Shown here piece by piece: positions 1-8,505 of a DNA stretch of 21,637 bases. The DNA comes from Piscirickettsiaceae bacterium (lineage in GTDB: Bacteria > Pseudomonadota > Gammaproteobacteria > Nitrosococcales > Methylophagaceae), in NCBI GenBank assembly GCA_018646825.1, contig JABGUA010000010.1:1-21637 (forward strand), read 5' to 3'. The position numbers were made by a program, and so were the translations under genes. Below the pieces are notes generated by a model. It saw only the letters and a list, made by a program, of their open reading frames with translations, was not told the DNA's origin and searched no databases. The first letter of the stretch is position 1; each line of letters opens with the position of its first letter.

Positions 1-665
1 CTCCTTGTGATGTTTATCAGCTTCCAGGTTTTACCGATGGTCACGTTTCTGTGCAAGATGCCGCCGCTCAACACGTTGCCGCCATACTCGATATCTTACC
101 CCAACAGCGCATCCTTGATGCCTGCGCCGCACCCGGCGGTAAAACCTGCCATATCCTCGAAATTGAACCGGACAACCAAATCATTGCGCTAGACATTGAC
201 CCTAAACGGCTCACGCAAATCACCCAAAATACCGATCGGCTCAAGCTAGAAGCCACCTTAAAAGCCGCTGATGCTGCGGATATCGATAGCTGGTGGGATG
301 GACAACTTTTCGACAGAATTCTAATCGATGCCCCATGCTCTGGTACCGGCGTGATTCGTCGCCATCCAGACATCAAAGTACTCCGTAGGCCAAGTGATAT
401 TGGCAACCTTGTTGAAAAACAACGGCAACTACTTGAAAAATTGTGGCCGTTGCTCAACACTGGTGGTTTATTGGTCTACACCACATGCTCCATTATCAAA
501 CAAGAAAATGAACAACAAATCATTGATTTCTTAAGCCGGCACCCAGATGCAGAAGAATGTAAAATTAACCCCGAACCTGCCACAAAAAGGCCTGCAGGCT
601 ATCAGCGCCTACCGGGTGAAAACCAATTTGACGGCTTTTTTTATGCCTGCCTTCGCCACCGCTAA
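1..665 (+). CDS. rsmB: 16S rRNA (cytosine-967-C5)-methyltransferase RsmB, C-terminal part (5' end outside window)
   Basis: The reading frame is open from base 3 and gives the last 220 residues of a protein normally about 430 long, so the NusB-like RNA-binding N-terminus lies upstream of the window. RsmB transfers a methyl group from SAM to C5 of C967 in 16S rRNA in the cytoplasm. Visible in order are the entry motif PGFTDGHVSVQDAAAQ, the SAM-binding loop ILDACAAPGGKTCHI, the motif IV DAPCSGTGVIRRHPDIK with its cysteine, and the motif VI LVYTTCS with the catalytic TC pair. The family-typical end DGFFYACLRHR is present. An internal GTG at base 51 lies inside the conserved core and is not the start. 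The gene overlaps the next one by 23 bases. The only doubt is RsmB against the close paralogue RsmF; the tail and neighbours favour RsmB. Confidence 0.95.
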   Translation, partial: PCDVYQLPGFTDGHVSVQDAAAQHVAAILDILPQQRILDACAAPGGKTCHILEIEPDNQIIALDIDPKRLTQITQNTDRLKLEATLKAADAADIDSWWDGQLFDRILIDAPCSGTGVIRRHPDIKVLRRPSDIGNLVEKQRQLLEKLWPLLNTGGLLVYTTCSIIKQENEQQIIDFLSRHPDAEECKINPEPATKRPAGYQRLPGENQFDGFFYACLRHR

Positions 666-1221
666 AGCGATTTTCACCAGCTTATTACTCTTGCTAAGCC
701 TAAATAGTCTGGCAGCAGAGCATTTTTCTATCGACAATCCCACCATTACCAAAATCGGCAATGGTTATACGCTTGACGCAAACATTCGCTACCCTTTAAC
801 CCCTCGCGTTATAGAGGCACTAGAAAATGGCGTACCAATCACTTTCCTCCAACATTTTCAGTTAAGCCAACCTTTCCCTATTATCGGCAAACACTGGCCT
901 TGGGGTTGGCAAAAAACGCTATGGTCAACGGTTATCGCTCACGAATTACGTTACCACGCCTTATCAGAGCAATATATTTTATTAACACTCGGTAATAATA
1001 AACAACGCAGTTTCCCTTCTCTGGAAACCGCGCTAACAGCATTGGGCAAAATACACGCTTTCAATTTACCACCAGAGTATGACATTGAGCCTAATGTGAT
1101 GACGTTTGAGATCCGAACTGAACTAGATATCCATGCACTGCCAACACCAATGCGTCCGGGTGCACTGGTTTCTGACAAATGGCAGATTGCCAGCCCATGG
1201 GTCAGCGCAAACTGGCCATGA
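643..1221 (+). CDS. DUF4390 family secreted protein
   Basis: A 192-residue protein starts at the ATG at 643, inside the end of rsmB. An upstream ATG at 547 is in frame but would bury the signal sequence and lies deep in rsmB, so 643 is preferred. From 643 the N-terminus is a clear signal peptide: a short lead, the hydrophobic run IFTSLLLLLSLNSLA, and a cleavage-like LAA before EHF. The mature part is about 165 residues of mixed beta character with several tryptophans around positions 85-95 (KHWPWGWQKTLW). Length and position between rsmB and an ntrY-type kinase match DUF4390, which has no established biochemical role. It ends in an ATGA overlap with the kinase gene, so it may be an envelope partner of that kinase; this is inference from context only. 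Confidence 0.8.
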   Translation: MPAFATAKAIFTSLLLLLSLNSLAAEHFSIDNPTITKIGNGYTLDANIRYPLTPRVIEALENGVPITFLQHFQLSQPFPIIGKHWPWGWQKTLWSTVIAHELRYHALSEQYILLTLGNNKQRSFPSLETALTALGKIHAFNLPPEYDIEPNVMTFEIRTELDIHALPTPMRPGALVSDKWQIASPWVSANWP

Positions 1222-3374
1222 ACACCATAAAACGCATAAGTAAGAGCCCTTTACCCTATTACATTCTTGGCGGCTTACTGCTTATCCTGACCATTCTGTT
1301 GAGCACCGCAACTCAAGACAGTTCAAGGCTAAACGAGCTCTTCTTGCCCATTTTTGGGCTAGCGATCCTCACCTTAATTTTATTGGTAGGCCTCTTGTTT
1401 AGAAGCTTTTTACGGCTACGCCGAGACTTTAAAACACAAAAGCCCGGCTCCAAGCTTACCGTCCGCCTTGTCGGCGTGTTCGTCCTACTTATTCTTATCT
1501 CGACCAGTATCGTATACAGCTTCTCTGTTCACTTCTTACATCGAGGTATTAATAGCTGGTTTGATGTCGAAATAGAGCGCGCCTTAAACGACTCATTAGA
1601 ATTAAGTCGAACCGCTTTCGGCGACAGGAAGCGCACATTATTAAGACAAACCAGAATGATGTCAGGTGTCCTCAGCGAAGTCCCTGTTTCTGAATTTAAT
1701 ACCAACCTGCGTGACCTGACTGATCTCAGCGGTGCAATAGAACTCAGTGTTTGGACTATGGATGGTCAACTCGTCACATCCAGCATCCAAAACCCCAATA
1801 TTATCGTACCAGACCTGCCTAATGAGGCCATCTTCCGGCAACTAAAACAGGAAGAAGATTATATCGGTCTTGATCCTGGTGACAACGATAGACTACAACT
1901 ACGCGCAGCTGTACGCATCCCTAAAACAGGTATGGGTGAAGACGAGAAAATGCTACATGTCCTATTTCCTGTTAATGAACAGCTCAGTAAGCTAGGAAAA
2001 ACGGTGCAGGATGCCTATACCGATTATAAAGAGCTGAACTACCTTCGAAAACCGTTGATCAGCATTTTCACCCTCACCTTAAGTCTTATCGTCTTACTCA
2101 CTGTACTCGCATCAATCTGGTTTGCCATCTGGATTTCTCGCCGTATTGTCCAGCCATTGCAGGATTTAGCCGATGGAACACAATCTGTTGCGTCAGGTAA
2201 CTACAACACCCAGCTCACCACAAAAGGGGGCGACGAAATTGGCTTTCTCGTACAGTCTTTCAATCAGATGACCCAACGCCTAACCAAGGCCCGTGATGCG
2301 ACACAAGTTAGCCATCGCTTACTAGAACAACAGACCAACTACCTTGGCGCCGTCCTTGGCAGCCTCTCAAGCGGCGTTATTACCTTAGATAAGCTCCTAT
2401 ATCTTAAAACCGCTAATGTCGCTAGTAGTGCCATTTTAGAAACGAATTTGCAACCCCATCTCGAAATGCCTTTTAGCAAACTAGAACAGCAACACCGACA
2501 CCTACAAAGCTTCATTCAAATGGTCACAACCGAAATCCGTAACAAAATCAATTGGCATCAGCAAATAGAGTTGCATAATGGGCTACAGCTACAAATCTTA
2601 ATGTGTCGAGGCACCCCCTTGCTTAATGGCGTAGGTTGGGTCATCGTCTTTGACGACATCACCACTCTAATCCAAGCACAGCGTGATGCTGCGTGGGGAG
2701 AAGTTGCAAGACGCCTCGCCCACGAAATAAAAAACCCGCTTACCCCTATCCGGCTGTCAGCAGAACGGCTGCAGATTAAATACGAACCTTTGGTACCGGA
2801 AGAGCAAACTGAACAGCTTCATAAACTAACCAACACCATCATCCAGCAAGTTGATGCTATGAAAGACATGGTTAACGACTTTTCAGATTATGCAAAAAGC
2901 CCCAGCCTAAAATTAGAATCCATCTCGATATCAACATTTATCCATGAAGTCATTGCACTCTATCAAAGCAACACTAAACATAAGATAACTTTAATCGATT
3001 CTCCTGATATCGCCCTCAAACTGGACAGTAACCGGTTTCGACAAGTTCTCCACAACTTGATCAAAAATGCCATCGAAGCCAGTGAAGATGCCAGCTTGCC
3101 TGTTACAATCCAAATTGACTACCATAAAATTAACGACACACCGGGAAATTGGTTAGAACTCACTATTCGGGATTCCGGGCCAGGCATTCCGGATGATATG
3201 ATGACCAAATTATTTGAACCTTATGCCACCAATAAAATACGTGGAACAGGCTTAGGCCTTGCCATCGTGAAAAAAATTATCGATGAACATCAGGGTTCTG
3301 TCTGGACTGAGAACTTAGACCCTTCCGGTACCTGTATAATAATTCGGTTGCCGTTGGAGAAAACTATACCGTGA
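1218..3374 (+). CDS. ntrY: NtrY-like membrane sensor histidine kinase
   Basis: A 718-residue sensor kinase. The ATG at 1218 overlaps the preceding stop in ATGA; an in-frame ATG at 1179 would lie inside the DUF4390 gene and is less likely. The N-terminus has three membrane segments (about residues 13-30, 40-58 and 78-98), then an extracytoplasmic region of about 190 residues, a fourth segment near 285-310, a HAMP domain ending near 360, and a PAS-like region near 370-490. The catalytic core is complete: phospho-acceptor H502 in RRLAHEIKNPLTPIRLSAERL, N-box NLIKNAIEAS, G1 DSGPGIP and G2 GTGLGLAIVKKI. The layout and the H-box ending in PLTPI are NtrY-type. It should phosphorylate the regulator encoded immediately downstream, whose GTG start overlaps this stop. 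The stimulus is unknown; NtrY homologues have been tied to nitrogen, redox and envelope sensing. Confidence 0.9.
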   Translation: MNTIKRISKSPLPYYILGGLLLILTILLSTATQDSSRLNELFLPIFGLAILTLILLVGLLFRSFLRLRRDFKTQKPGSKLTVRLVGVFVLLILISTSIVYSFSVHFLHRGINSWFDVEIERALNDSLELSRTAFGDRKRTLLRQTRMMSGVLSEVPVSEFNTNLRDLTDLSGAIELSVWTMDGQLVTSSIQNPNIIVPDLPNEAIFRQLKQEEDYIGLDPGDNDRLQLRAAVRIPKTGMGEDEKMLHVLFPVNEQLSKLGKTVQDAYTDYKELNYLRKPLISIFTLTLSLIVLLTVLASIWFAIWISRRIVQPLQDLADGTQSVASGNYNTQLTTKGGDEIGFLVQSFNQMTQRLTKARDATQVSHRLLEQQTNYLGAVLGSLSSGVITLDKLLYLKTANVASSAILETNLQPHLEMPFSKLEQQHRHLQSFIQMVTTEIRNKINWHQQIELHNGLQLQILMCRGTPLLNGVGWVIVFDDITTLIQAQRDAAWGEVARRLAHEIKNPLTPIRLSAERLQIKYEPLVPEEQTEQLHKLTNTIIQQVDAMKDMVNDFSDYAKSPSLKLESISISTFIHEVIALYQSNTKHKITLIDSPDIALKLDSNRFRQVLHNLIKNAIEASEDASLPVTIQIDYHKINDTPGNWLELTIRDSGPGIPDDMMTKLFEPYATNKIRGTGLGLAIVKKIIDEHQGSVWTENLDPSGTCIIIRLPLEKTIP

Positions 3375-4645
3375 GCACACAAGATAAACCTTATATCCTC
3401 GTCGTTGACGATGAACCTGCGATCCGAGAACTGATCCAAGATATCCTGCAAGATGAAGGCTATCAAGTCACTATCGCTGAAGATGGGAATACTGCACGCG
3501 CCCGTCTATCGGAACAGCTACCCCAGCTCGTCTTATTAGATATATGGATGCCTGACATCGATGGCATCAGCCTCCTGAGAGAATTTAAACAACAAGAACC
3601 CAATCTCGCTGTTGTGATGATGTCAGGTCATGGCACCATTGAAACAGCAGTAGAAGCAACCCGTCTAGGGGCCAGTGACTTCATCGAGAAACCCCTTTCG
3701 ACAGCTAAACTATTGCGTGGCGTTGAAGCAGCCCTAGCAAATCAGCTTAAGTTAGCCGCATCCAAACAACACCAAGTCCAAGAGCCTGTCGGCAAAAGCC
3801 CTGAAACGGTCTTACTCCGTAAACAAGCACAGCGCGTCGCCAAACATGCCATGCCCATTTTGTTAATTGGTGAAGGCGGCACTGGAAAACGTTGTTTTGC
3901 CCATTATCTACATTCTTTGGGATCTTACGCTGAAGGCAAGTTTATCGAGCTTTCTGCCGACAGTTTCCCCACTGACTGTCTCAAGCTAGCCTCTTTGGCA
4001 GAAAACAATTGCCTCTATCTGAACGATGTCTCAAAGCTTGATGAAAAGGCACAAACACTACTATTGCACTTATTAGAAAATGGTAAGCTAGACCACTGCC
4101 AACTTATCTTTGCCTGTCATCACAATCTCGAGGAAAGCGTCACAAACAACCTGTTTAATGAAGCCTTGTTGTACAAAATTAACAGTATTTCACTACACAT
4201 CCCAAGATTAGTTGATCATATCGAAGATATTCCTGAGCTAATCCACCATTTTGTCGATCAGTACACTGCTGAAAATCAGTTGCCCTACCGCCATTTCACT
4301 GTCGCCGCTCAAAACCGGCTTAGAAATTACCCATGGCCGGGCAATATCATAGAGCTACGAAACATTATCCAACGTCTCTTAGTCTTAGGAGAAGGTGATG
4401 ATATTGATGAGGCAGATATTGAACAGGCCCTCACCCCATCAAAAGAAGAACAGAAAGCCAGTAATAGTATCAATTACGAGTTACCCTTGAGAGAAGCTCG
4501 CGAGCAATTCGAGCGTATTTACTTACTCTATAAGCTACAGCAAACTGCCGGTAACGTTGGCAAAGCCGCCAAACTCGCTGGAATGGAACGTACCCACCTT
4601 TACCGTAAACTCCGCTCCTTAGATATCGATACTAAACAGACCTAG
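3371..4645 (+). CDS. ntrX: NtrX-like response regulator with degenerate AAA+ domain
   Basis: A 424-residue regulator that starts at GTG 3371, overlapping the kinase stop (GTGA). The receiver domain (residues 1-120) is intact, with acidic residues in VVDDEP, phospho-acceptor D57 in LLDIWMPDIDG, and a conserved Lys in FIEKPLS. The middle region resembles a sigma-54 activator AAA+ domain, but Walker A reads GEGGTGKR (167-174). The segment that should hold ESELFGHEKGAFTGA is absent, Walker B is reduced to NCLYLNDVS, and the arginine-bearing R-E-D-L-F-Y-R-L motif reads NEALLYKIN. The C-terminus is a Fis-type HTH (TAGNVGKAAKLAGMERTHLYRKL). The protein should therefore bind DNA in response to phosphorylation but is unlikely to open sigma-54 promoters. 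Family assignment is firm; the loss of activator function is inferred from the missing motifs. Confidence 0.88.
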   Translation: MSTQDKPYILVVDDEPAIRELIQDILQDEGYQVTIAEDGNTARARLSEQLPQLVLLDIWMPDIDGISLLREFKQQEPNLAVVMMSGHGTIETAVEATRLGASDFIEKPLSTAKLLRGVEAALANQLKLAASKQHQVQEPVGKSPETVLLRKQAQRVAKHAMPILLIGEGGTGKRCFAHYLHSLGSYAEGKFIELSADSFPTDCLKLASLAENNCLYLNDVSKLDEKAQTLLLHLLENGKLDHCQLIFACHHNLEESVTNNLFNEALLYKINSISLHIPRLVDHIEDIPELIHHFVDQYTAENQLPYRHFTVAAQNRLRNYPWPGNIIELRNIIQRLLVLGEGDDIDEADIEQALTPSKEEQKASNSINYELPLREAREQFERIYLLYKLQQTAGNVGKAAKLAGMERTHLYRKLRSLDIDTKQT

Positions 4646-4653
4646 GACACACT

Positions 4654-6027
4654 ATGAAAATTCTTATTCTCGGTGCAGGTCAAGTCGGCTCATCTGTCGC
4701 AGCAAGTCTTGCCCGCGAAGATGATGACATTACAGTTGTCGACAAAAGTAGCGAGTTATTGGAACGTCTCCAAGATCATTACGATATCCGTACCGTACAA
4801 GGTAAAGCTTCTCACCCCGATGTCCTTGCCCGTGCCGGAGCAGAAGATGCTGATCTCATTCTCGCTGTTACTAACAGCGACGAAACGAATATGATTGCCT
4901 GCCAAATTTGTCACACGCTTTACCAAACACCCACCAAAATCGCCCGTATCCGTAGCGCTGCCTACTTGTCGAACCCAGACCTGTTTAGCCCTGAAAAAAT
5001 CGCTATTGATATGCTAATCAGCCCAGAGCAAATCGTTACAGAATACATAGAGCGCCTTGTTGAGCACCCCAATGCCTTACAAGTCCTCAATTTTGCTGAT
5101 GGCAAAGTTCAGCTCGTTGCAGTTAAGGCCTTCCATGGCGGGCCCTTAGTTGGCAGCCCCCTTAAAGAACTACGCAAGCATATCCCCAAAACAGACACCC
5201 GTGTTGCGGCTATATTTAGAGATGGCAGTCCCATCATTCCCCAGGCTGAAACCATTATCGAAGCCGACGATGAAGTCTTTTTCATCGCGGCAAAAGAAGA
5301 CACATTGTCCGTCATGGCAGAACTACGCCGGCTCGACAAACCCTATAAACGCATTCTACTCGCTGGTGGCGGTAATATCGGTGCGCGACTGGCTAAAGCC
5401 CTCGAAAATGACTACCAAGTCAAGATTATCGAATCGAACCCAATACGTGCAGAAGCCCTATCAGAAGAACTCAGCAATAGTATTGTCTTACTCGGTGATG
5501 TTGCCAATGAAGAACTGCTCATCGAAGAAGACATTGATAATGTCGACCTGTTTTGCGCCCTAACCAATGACGATGAAGCCAATATTCTATCGGCCATGCT
5601 GGCAAAACGCCTCGGTGCCAGAAAAGTCCTCTCATTAATAAACCGTGCAGCTTATGTTGATCTCGTAGAAAGCGGTACCATCGATATCGCCTTATCTCCT
5701 CAACAAGCGACCATCGGCAGCCTGCTCGCCCATATCCGCCGTGGTGATATTGTCGCCGTCCATTCATTACGCCGCGGCGCCGCAGAGGCGCTGGAAGCCA
5801 TTGCACATGGCGACAAAAATTCCTCGCTCGTCGTCGGTCGCAGTATCAGTGAAATCAAGCTTCCTCCAGGCACCACTATTGGCGCTATCGTTCGCGGTGA
5901 TAATGTCGTCATCACGCATCATGACACCGTGATTGAAGCCGGAGACCACGTTATTTTATTCCTAATCAATAAACGTTATATCACAGAAGTTGAACGCCTC
6001 TTTTCGGTTGGAATCACCTTTTTCTAA
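4654..6027 (+). CDS. trkA: Trk potassium uptake system NAD-binding subunit TrkA
   Basis: A 457-residue cytoplasmic regulatory subunit of the Trk potassium transporter, close to the 458 residues of E. coli TrkA. It has two tandem RCK units. The first Rossmann fold begins MKILILGAGQVGSSVA with acidic VVDKSS at the end of beta 2; the second begins near residue 230 (RILLAGGGNIGARLAKAL) with KIIESNP. Each is followed by a TrkA_C segment, around 140-225 and 370-455 (GTTIGAIVRGDNVVITHHDTVIEAGD is the second). NAD(H) or ATP binding to the RCK ring gates the membrane channel TrkH/TrkG, which is not encoded in this window. The gene starts 8 bases after ntrX and ends 4 bases before the yqgE ATG, consistent with one transcript. 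Confidence 0.95.
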   Translation: MKILILGAGQVGSSVAASLAREDDDITVVDKSSELLERLQDHYDIRTVQGKASHPDVLARAGAEDADLILAVTNSDETNMIACQICHTLYQTPTKIARIRSAAYLSNPDLFSPEKIAIDMLISPEQIVTEYIERLVEHPNALQVLNFADGKVQLVAVKAFHGGPLVGSPLKELRKHIPKTDTRVAAIFRDGSPIIPQAETIIEADDEVFFIAAKEDTLSVMAELRRLDKPYKRILLAGGGNIGARLAKALENDYQVKIIESNPIRAEALSEELSNSIVLLGDVANEELLIEEDIDNVDLFCALTNDDEANILSAMLAKRLGARKVLSLINRAAYVDLVESGTIDIALSPQQATIGSLLAHIRRGDIVAVHSLRRGAAEALEAIAHGDKNSSLVVGRSISEIKLPPGTTIGAIVRGDNVVITHHDTVIEAGDHVILFLINKRYITEVERLFSVGITFF

Positions 6028-6031
6028 CCCA

Positions 6032-6597
6032 ATGGCCAATACAGAGACCTCATTAAAAAATAATTTCTTGATAGCAATGCCATCCTTAAGCGACCCCTTT
6101 TTTCATCAATCCGTCGTTTACCTCTGCGAACATTCAAACCAAGGGGCAATGGGCTCATCATTAACCGGCCAAGCAATATTATGCTAAGTGAATTACTCGA
6201 CCACATTGAAATTCCCCATCAACACACGAAAACCAATGACACTCCCGTTTTATTTGGTGGGCCTGTTGCTAAAAACCAAGGCATAGTGCTACACGACTCC
6301 CTAGATACCGTAGAAACGAGCGTCGCTATTTCCGATAGCATTTTCCTCAGCGGCTCAACCGATATGCTTAGAACGATTGCCCTCCAAGCTGGACCAAACA
6401 ATATCCTGGTTACGCTCGGTTATGCCAGCTGGTCAGCAGGCCAGTTAGAACAAGAAATCACAGGTAATGACTGGCTAACGGTCACAGCTGACGACAATAT
6501 TTTGTTTCACCGTTCCGGGCAAACCGCTTGGCAACAAGCTGCCGCATTACTCGGCATTGATATCACGCTCATACCTGATCACGTAGGACATGCATGA
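6032..6597 (+). pseudogene. yqgE: YqgE/AlgH family protein, disrupted by a one-base frameshift
   Basis: Two pieces in different frames together make one YqgE (DUF179). The first runs from ATG 6032 (MANTETSLKNNFLIAMPSL) through VVYLCEHSNQGAMG and then goes out of frame to a TAA at 6185-6187. Reading one frame back from about base 6151 restores LIINRPSNIMLSELL and continues through VLFGGPVAKNQGIVLHD, GYASWSAGQLEQEI and WQQAAALLGID to the TGA at 6597. With one base restored in the GGG at 6151-6153 the product is 188 residues, the usual family length. The second piece has its own ATG at 6181 overlapping the first stop (ATGCTAA), so a reinitiated fragment is possible. The molecular function of YqgE is not settled; in many gammaproteobacteria it sits next to ruvX/yqgF, as here. 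The break could be real or a sequencing error. Confidence 0.9.
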
Positions 6598-7013
6598 GCC
6601 AACCGCGCACATTCCTTGGCTTCGATTTTGGCATGAAGAACATTGGTGTCGCTGTAGGTCAAGAACTCACAAATACTGCCAGCCCCCTTACTGTCATAAA
6701 GGCGCGTGAAGGTATTCCCAACTGGGACCAAATACAATCCCTTATCAACGAATGGCAACCACAACGACTGATTGTCGGCTTACCACTCAATATGGATGGC
6801 ACAGAACAAGAGATGTCCGTAGCCGCAAGACGCTTCGGAAATCGCTTAAATGGGCGTTTTCATTTGCCCGTCGAATGGCAAGATGAACGGCTTAGTACTT
6901 TCGAAGCACTCGATCAACTTGGCATTCAGAGTAAAATGCAGTCTAATAACCGAGATGATGTTGATCGCATCTCAGCACAACTTATTCTTCAATCATGGTT
7001 GAACCAGCAATGA
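6594..7013 (+). CDS. ruvX: Putative pre-16S rRNA nuclease / Holliday junction resolvase-like YqgF (RuvX)
   Basis: A 139-residue RNase H-fold protein starting at ATG 6594, which overlaps the yqgE stop (ATGA). Family motifs are FLGFDFGMKNIGVAVGQELT with the first catalytic Asp, LIVGLPLNMDGTEQEMS, the Glu-containing WQDERLSTFEA, and a C-terminal Asp in NRDDVDRISAQLILQSWL. In E. coli YqgF takes part in processing the 5' end of pre-16S rRNA; the older name RuvX reflects similarity to Holliday junction resolvases. All expected acidic residues are visible, so it should be active. It lies between yqgE and pyrR and would be downstream of any polar effect of the yqgE break. Confidence 0.95.
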   Translation: MSQPRTFLGFDFGMKNIGVAVGQELTNTASPLTVIKAREGIPNWDQIQSLINEWQPQRLIVGLPLNMDGTEQEMSVAARRFGNRLNGRFHLPVEWQDERLSTFEALDQLGIQSKMQSNNRDDVDRISAQLILQSWLNQQ

Positions 7014-7534
7014 CAACGCCAATAGATTACATCGATATCGAACAAACACTCCAATCAATGGCCGACGATATCCGCATCAGTCTCGGGGGTAAACAACCTC
7101 TACTCATCGGCATCCACAGTGGCGGTGTCTGGGTTGCCAAAGCCCTTGCCGAACTATTGGGAGCTGATTTTTTTGATGCCACATTGGGTACGCTCAATAT
7201 TGCTTACTATCGGGATGACTTCACCCGCATCGGCATGCATCCACAAGTGACTCCCTCAGACTTACCTTTTGCAGTCGATGACCGCCAATTACTCCTGGTT
7301 GACGATGTTTTACACAGTGGTAGAACTGTCAGAGCCGCACTTAACGAAATCTTTGATTATGGCCGGCCAGCCACCGTGACATTAGCCGTTTTAATCGAAC
7401 GCGATGGCCGTGAACTGCCTATCCAACCTGACATTGTCGGACAAACCATAGAGCTGACCCAAAACCAACAAATCAAGCTCACCAATAACAATGGCCTTCG
7501 ACTCGAACTAAAAGACAATGAGGGGCAGGCATGA
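7010..7534 (+). CDS. pyrR: PyrR: bifunctional pyr regulator / uracil phosphoribosyltransferase
   Basis: A 174-residue phosphoribosyltransferase-fold protein. The ATG at 7010 overlaps the ruvX stop in ATGA; an in-frame ATG at 6995 would add five residues inside ruvX and is less likely. The PRPP-binding loop LLLVDDVLHSGRTVRAAL and the preceding GIHSGGVWVA and RDDFTR segments match PyrR. In Bacillus PyrR binds pyr mRNA to cause attenuation and has weak UPRT activity. Here the gene is fused by overlap to upstream and downstream genes, leaving no leader for a PyrR-type attenuator, so an RNA-regulatory role at this locus is not evident. It is followed by pyrB with another ATGA overlap, the gammaproteobacterial pyrR-pyrB-pyrC' arrangement. 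Confidence 0.93.
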   Translation: MTTPIDYIDIEQTLQSMADDIRISLGGKQPLLIGIHSGGVWVAKALAELLGADFFDATLGTLNIAYYRDDFTRIGMHPQVTPSDLPFAVDDRQLLLVDDVLHSGRTVRAALNEIFDYGRPATVTLAVLIERDGRELPIQPDIVGQTIELTQNQQIKLTNNNGLRLELKDNEGQA

Positions 7535-8505
7535 CCCATCACCAATTGACTGAAAATGGCCAACTCAAGCACTTCCTAACCATTGAAGGTCTTAAGCGTG
7601 ATCTTTTAACCGAAATAATGGACCGTGCCGAACAGTTTTCGAGCATCTCCGGCCGCCAAGTCAAGAAAGTCCCGTTACTCCGGGGGAAAACAATCATGAA
7701 CCTGTTTTTCGAAAACAGTACCCGCACCAGGACCACTTTTGAACTCGCTGCCAAAAGGCTGTCTGCCGATGTCATGAACCTCAACATCAATACCTCAGCA
7801 ACATCAAAAGGTGAAAGCCTGCTCGACACATTACATAATCTACAAGCCATGCACACTGATATGTTTGTCGTCAGACACAACCAAAGTGGCGCCGCTGAAT
7901 TTATCGCCCAACATGTTGCCCCACACGTCAGTGTAATTAACGCTGGCGATGGATGCCATGCCCATCCAACACAAGCCATGCTCGACATGTTTACCATCCG
8001 TCGCCACAAACAGCATTTCCCCGACCTTCGCGTCGCCATTATCGGAGACATTCTCCACTCACGCGTCGCCCGCTCACAAATTCAAGCCTTATCAACACTC
8101 GGCGTCGGTGAAATCCGCGTCATTGGGCCCAAGACCTTACTACCAGCAGATAGCCAAACCCTAGGCGTTCATGTCTACCATGATTTAGAAGCTGGGTTGC
8201 AAGGCGTTGATGTCATCATCACATTACGGCTCCAATTCGAGCGTATGCAAGGGGCATTGCTGCCAAGCGCCCATGAGTACTTTGCAAGCTACGGTCTCAC
8301 TGAAGAAAAATTAAAACTCGCCAAACCTGATGCCATCGTCATGCATCCAGGCCCGATCAACCGCGGTGTTGAAATCGAATCGGCCGTCGCCGATGGTCCT
8401 CAATCCGTCATTTTAGAGCAAGTCACGCATGGCATTGCCGTTCGCATGGCCGTGATGTCAATGGCACTAGGATCACATTCAGAGCAAAAAGAGGTTAATG
8501 CATGA
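7531..8505 (+). CDS. pyrB: Aspartate carbamoyltransferase catalytic subunit
   Basis: A 324-residue enzyme that condenses carbamoyl phosphate with L-aspartate to N-carbamoyl-aspartate, the first committed step of de novo pyrimidine synthesis. The carbamoyl-phosphate site FFENSTRTRTTFELAAKRL is intact, as are DTLHNLQAMHTDMFVVRH, GDGCHAHPTQAMLDMFTI, the hinge GDILHSRVARS, ITLRLQFERM and the aspartate-domain MHPGPINRGVEI. Length and the paired downstream pyrC' gene match the Pseudomonas-type class A enzyme, a dodecamer of six PyrB and six inactive PyrC' chains; no pyrI regulatory chain is present. The start at ATG 7531 overlaps the pyrR stop, and the stop overlaps the pyrC' ATG. Confidence 0.97.
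   Translation: MTHHQLTENGQLKHFLTIEGLKRDLLTEIMDRAEQFSSISGRQVKKVPLLRGKTIMNLFFENSTRTRTTFELAAKRLSADVMNLNINTSATSKGESLLDTLHNLQAMHTDMFVVRHNQSGAAEFIAQHVAPHVSVINAGDGCHAHPTQAMLDMFTIRRHKQHFPDLRVAIIGDILHSRVARSQIQALSTLGVGEIRVIGPKTLLPADSQTLGVHVYHDLEAGLQGVDVIITLRLQFERMQGALLPSAHEYFASYGLTEEKLKLAKPDAIVMHPGPINRGVEIESAVADGPQSVILEQVTHGIAVRMAVMSMALGSHSEQKEVNA

Noticed and set aside
5519..5806. Minus-strand open frame opposite trkA, rich in Trp, Arg and Gly
   Set aside because: Antisense to the intact second RCK domain of TrkA; composition is that of a shadow frame.
6141..6160. Programmed -1 frameshift in yqgE
   Set aside because: No X-XXY-YYZ slippery heptamer lies in the zero frame here and no downstream structure stands out; a lost base explains it better.
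7539..8051. A 170-codon minus-strand open frame opposite pyrB
   Set aside because: It is antisense to conserved PyrB catalytic motifs, has no recognisable domain and low-complexity Ser/Arg/Leu composition typical of a shadow frame.
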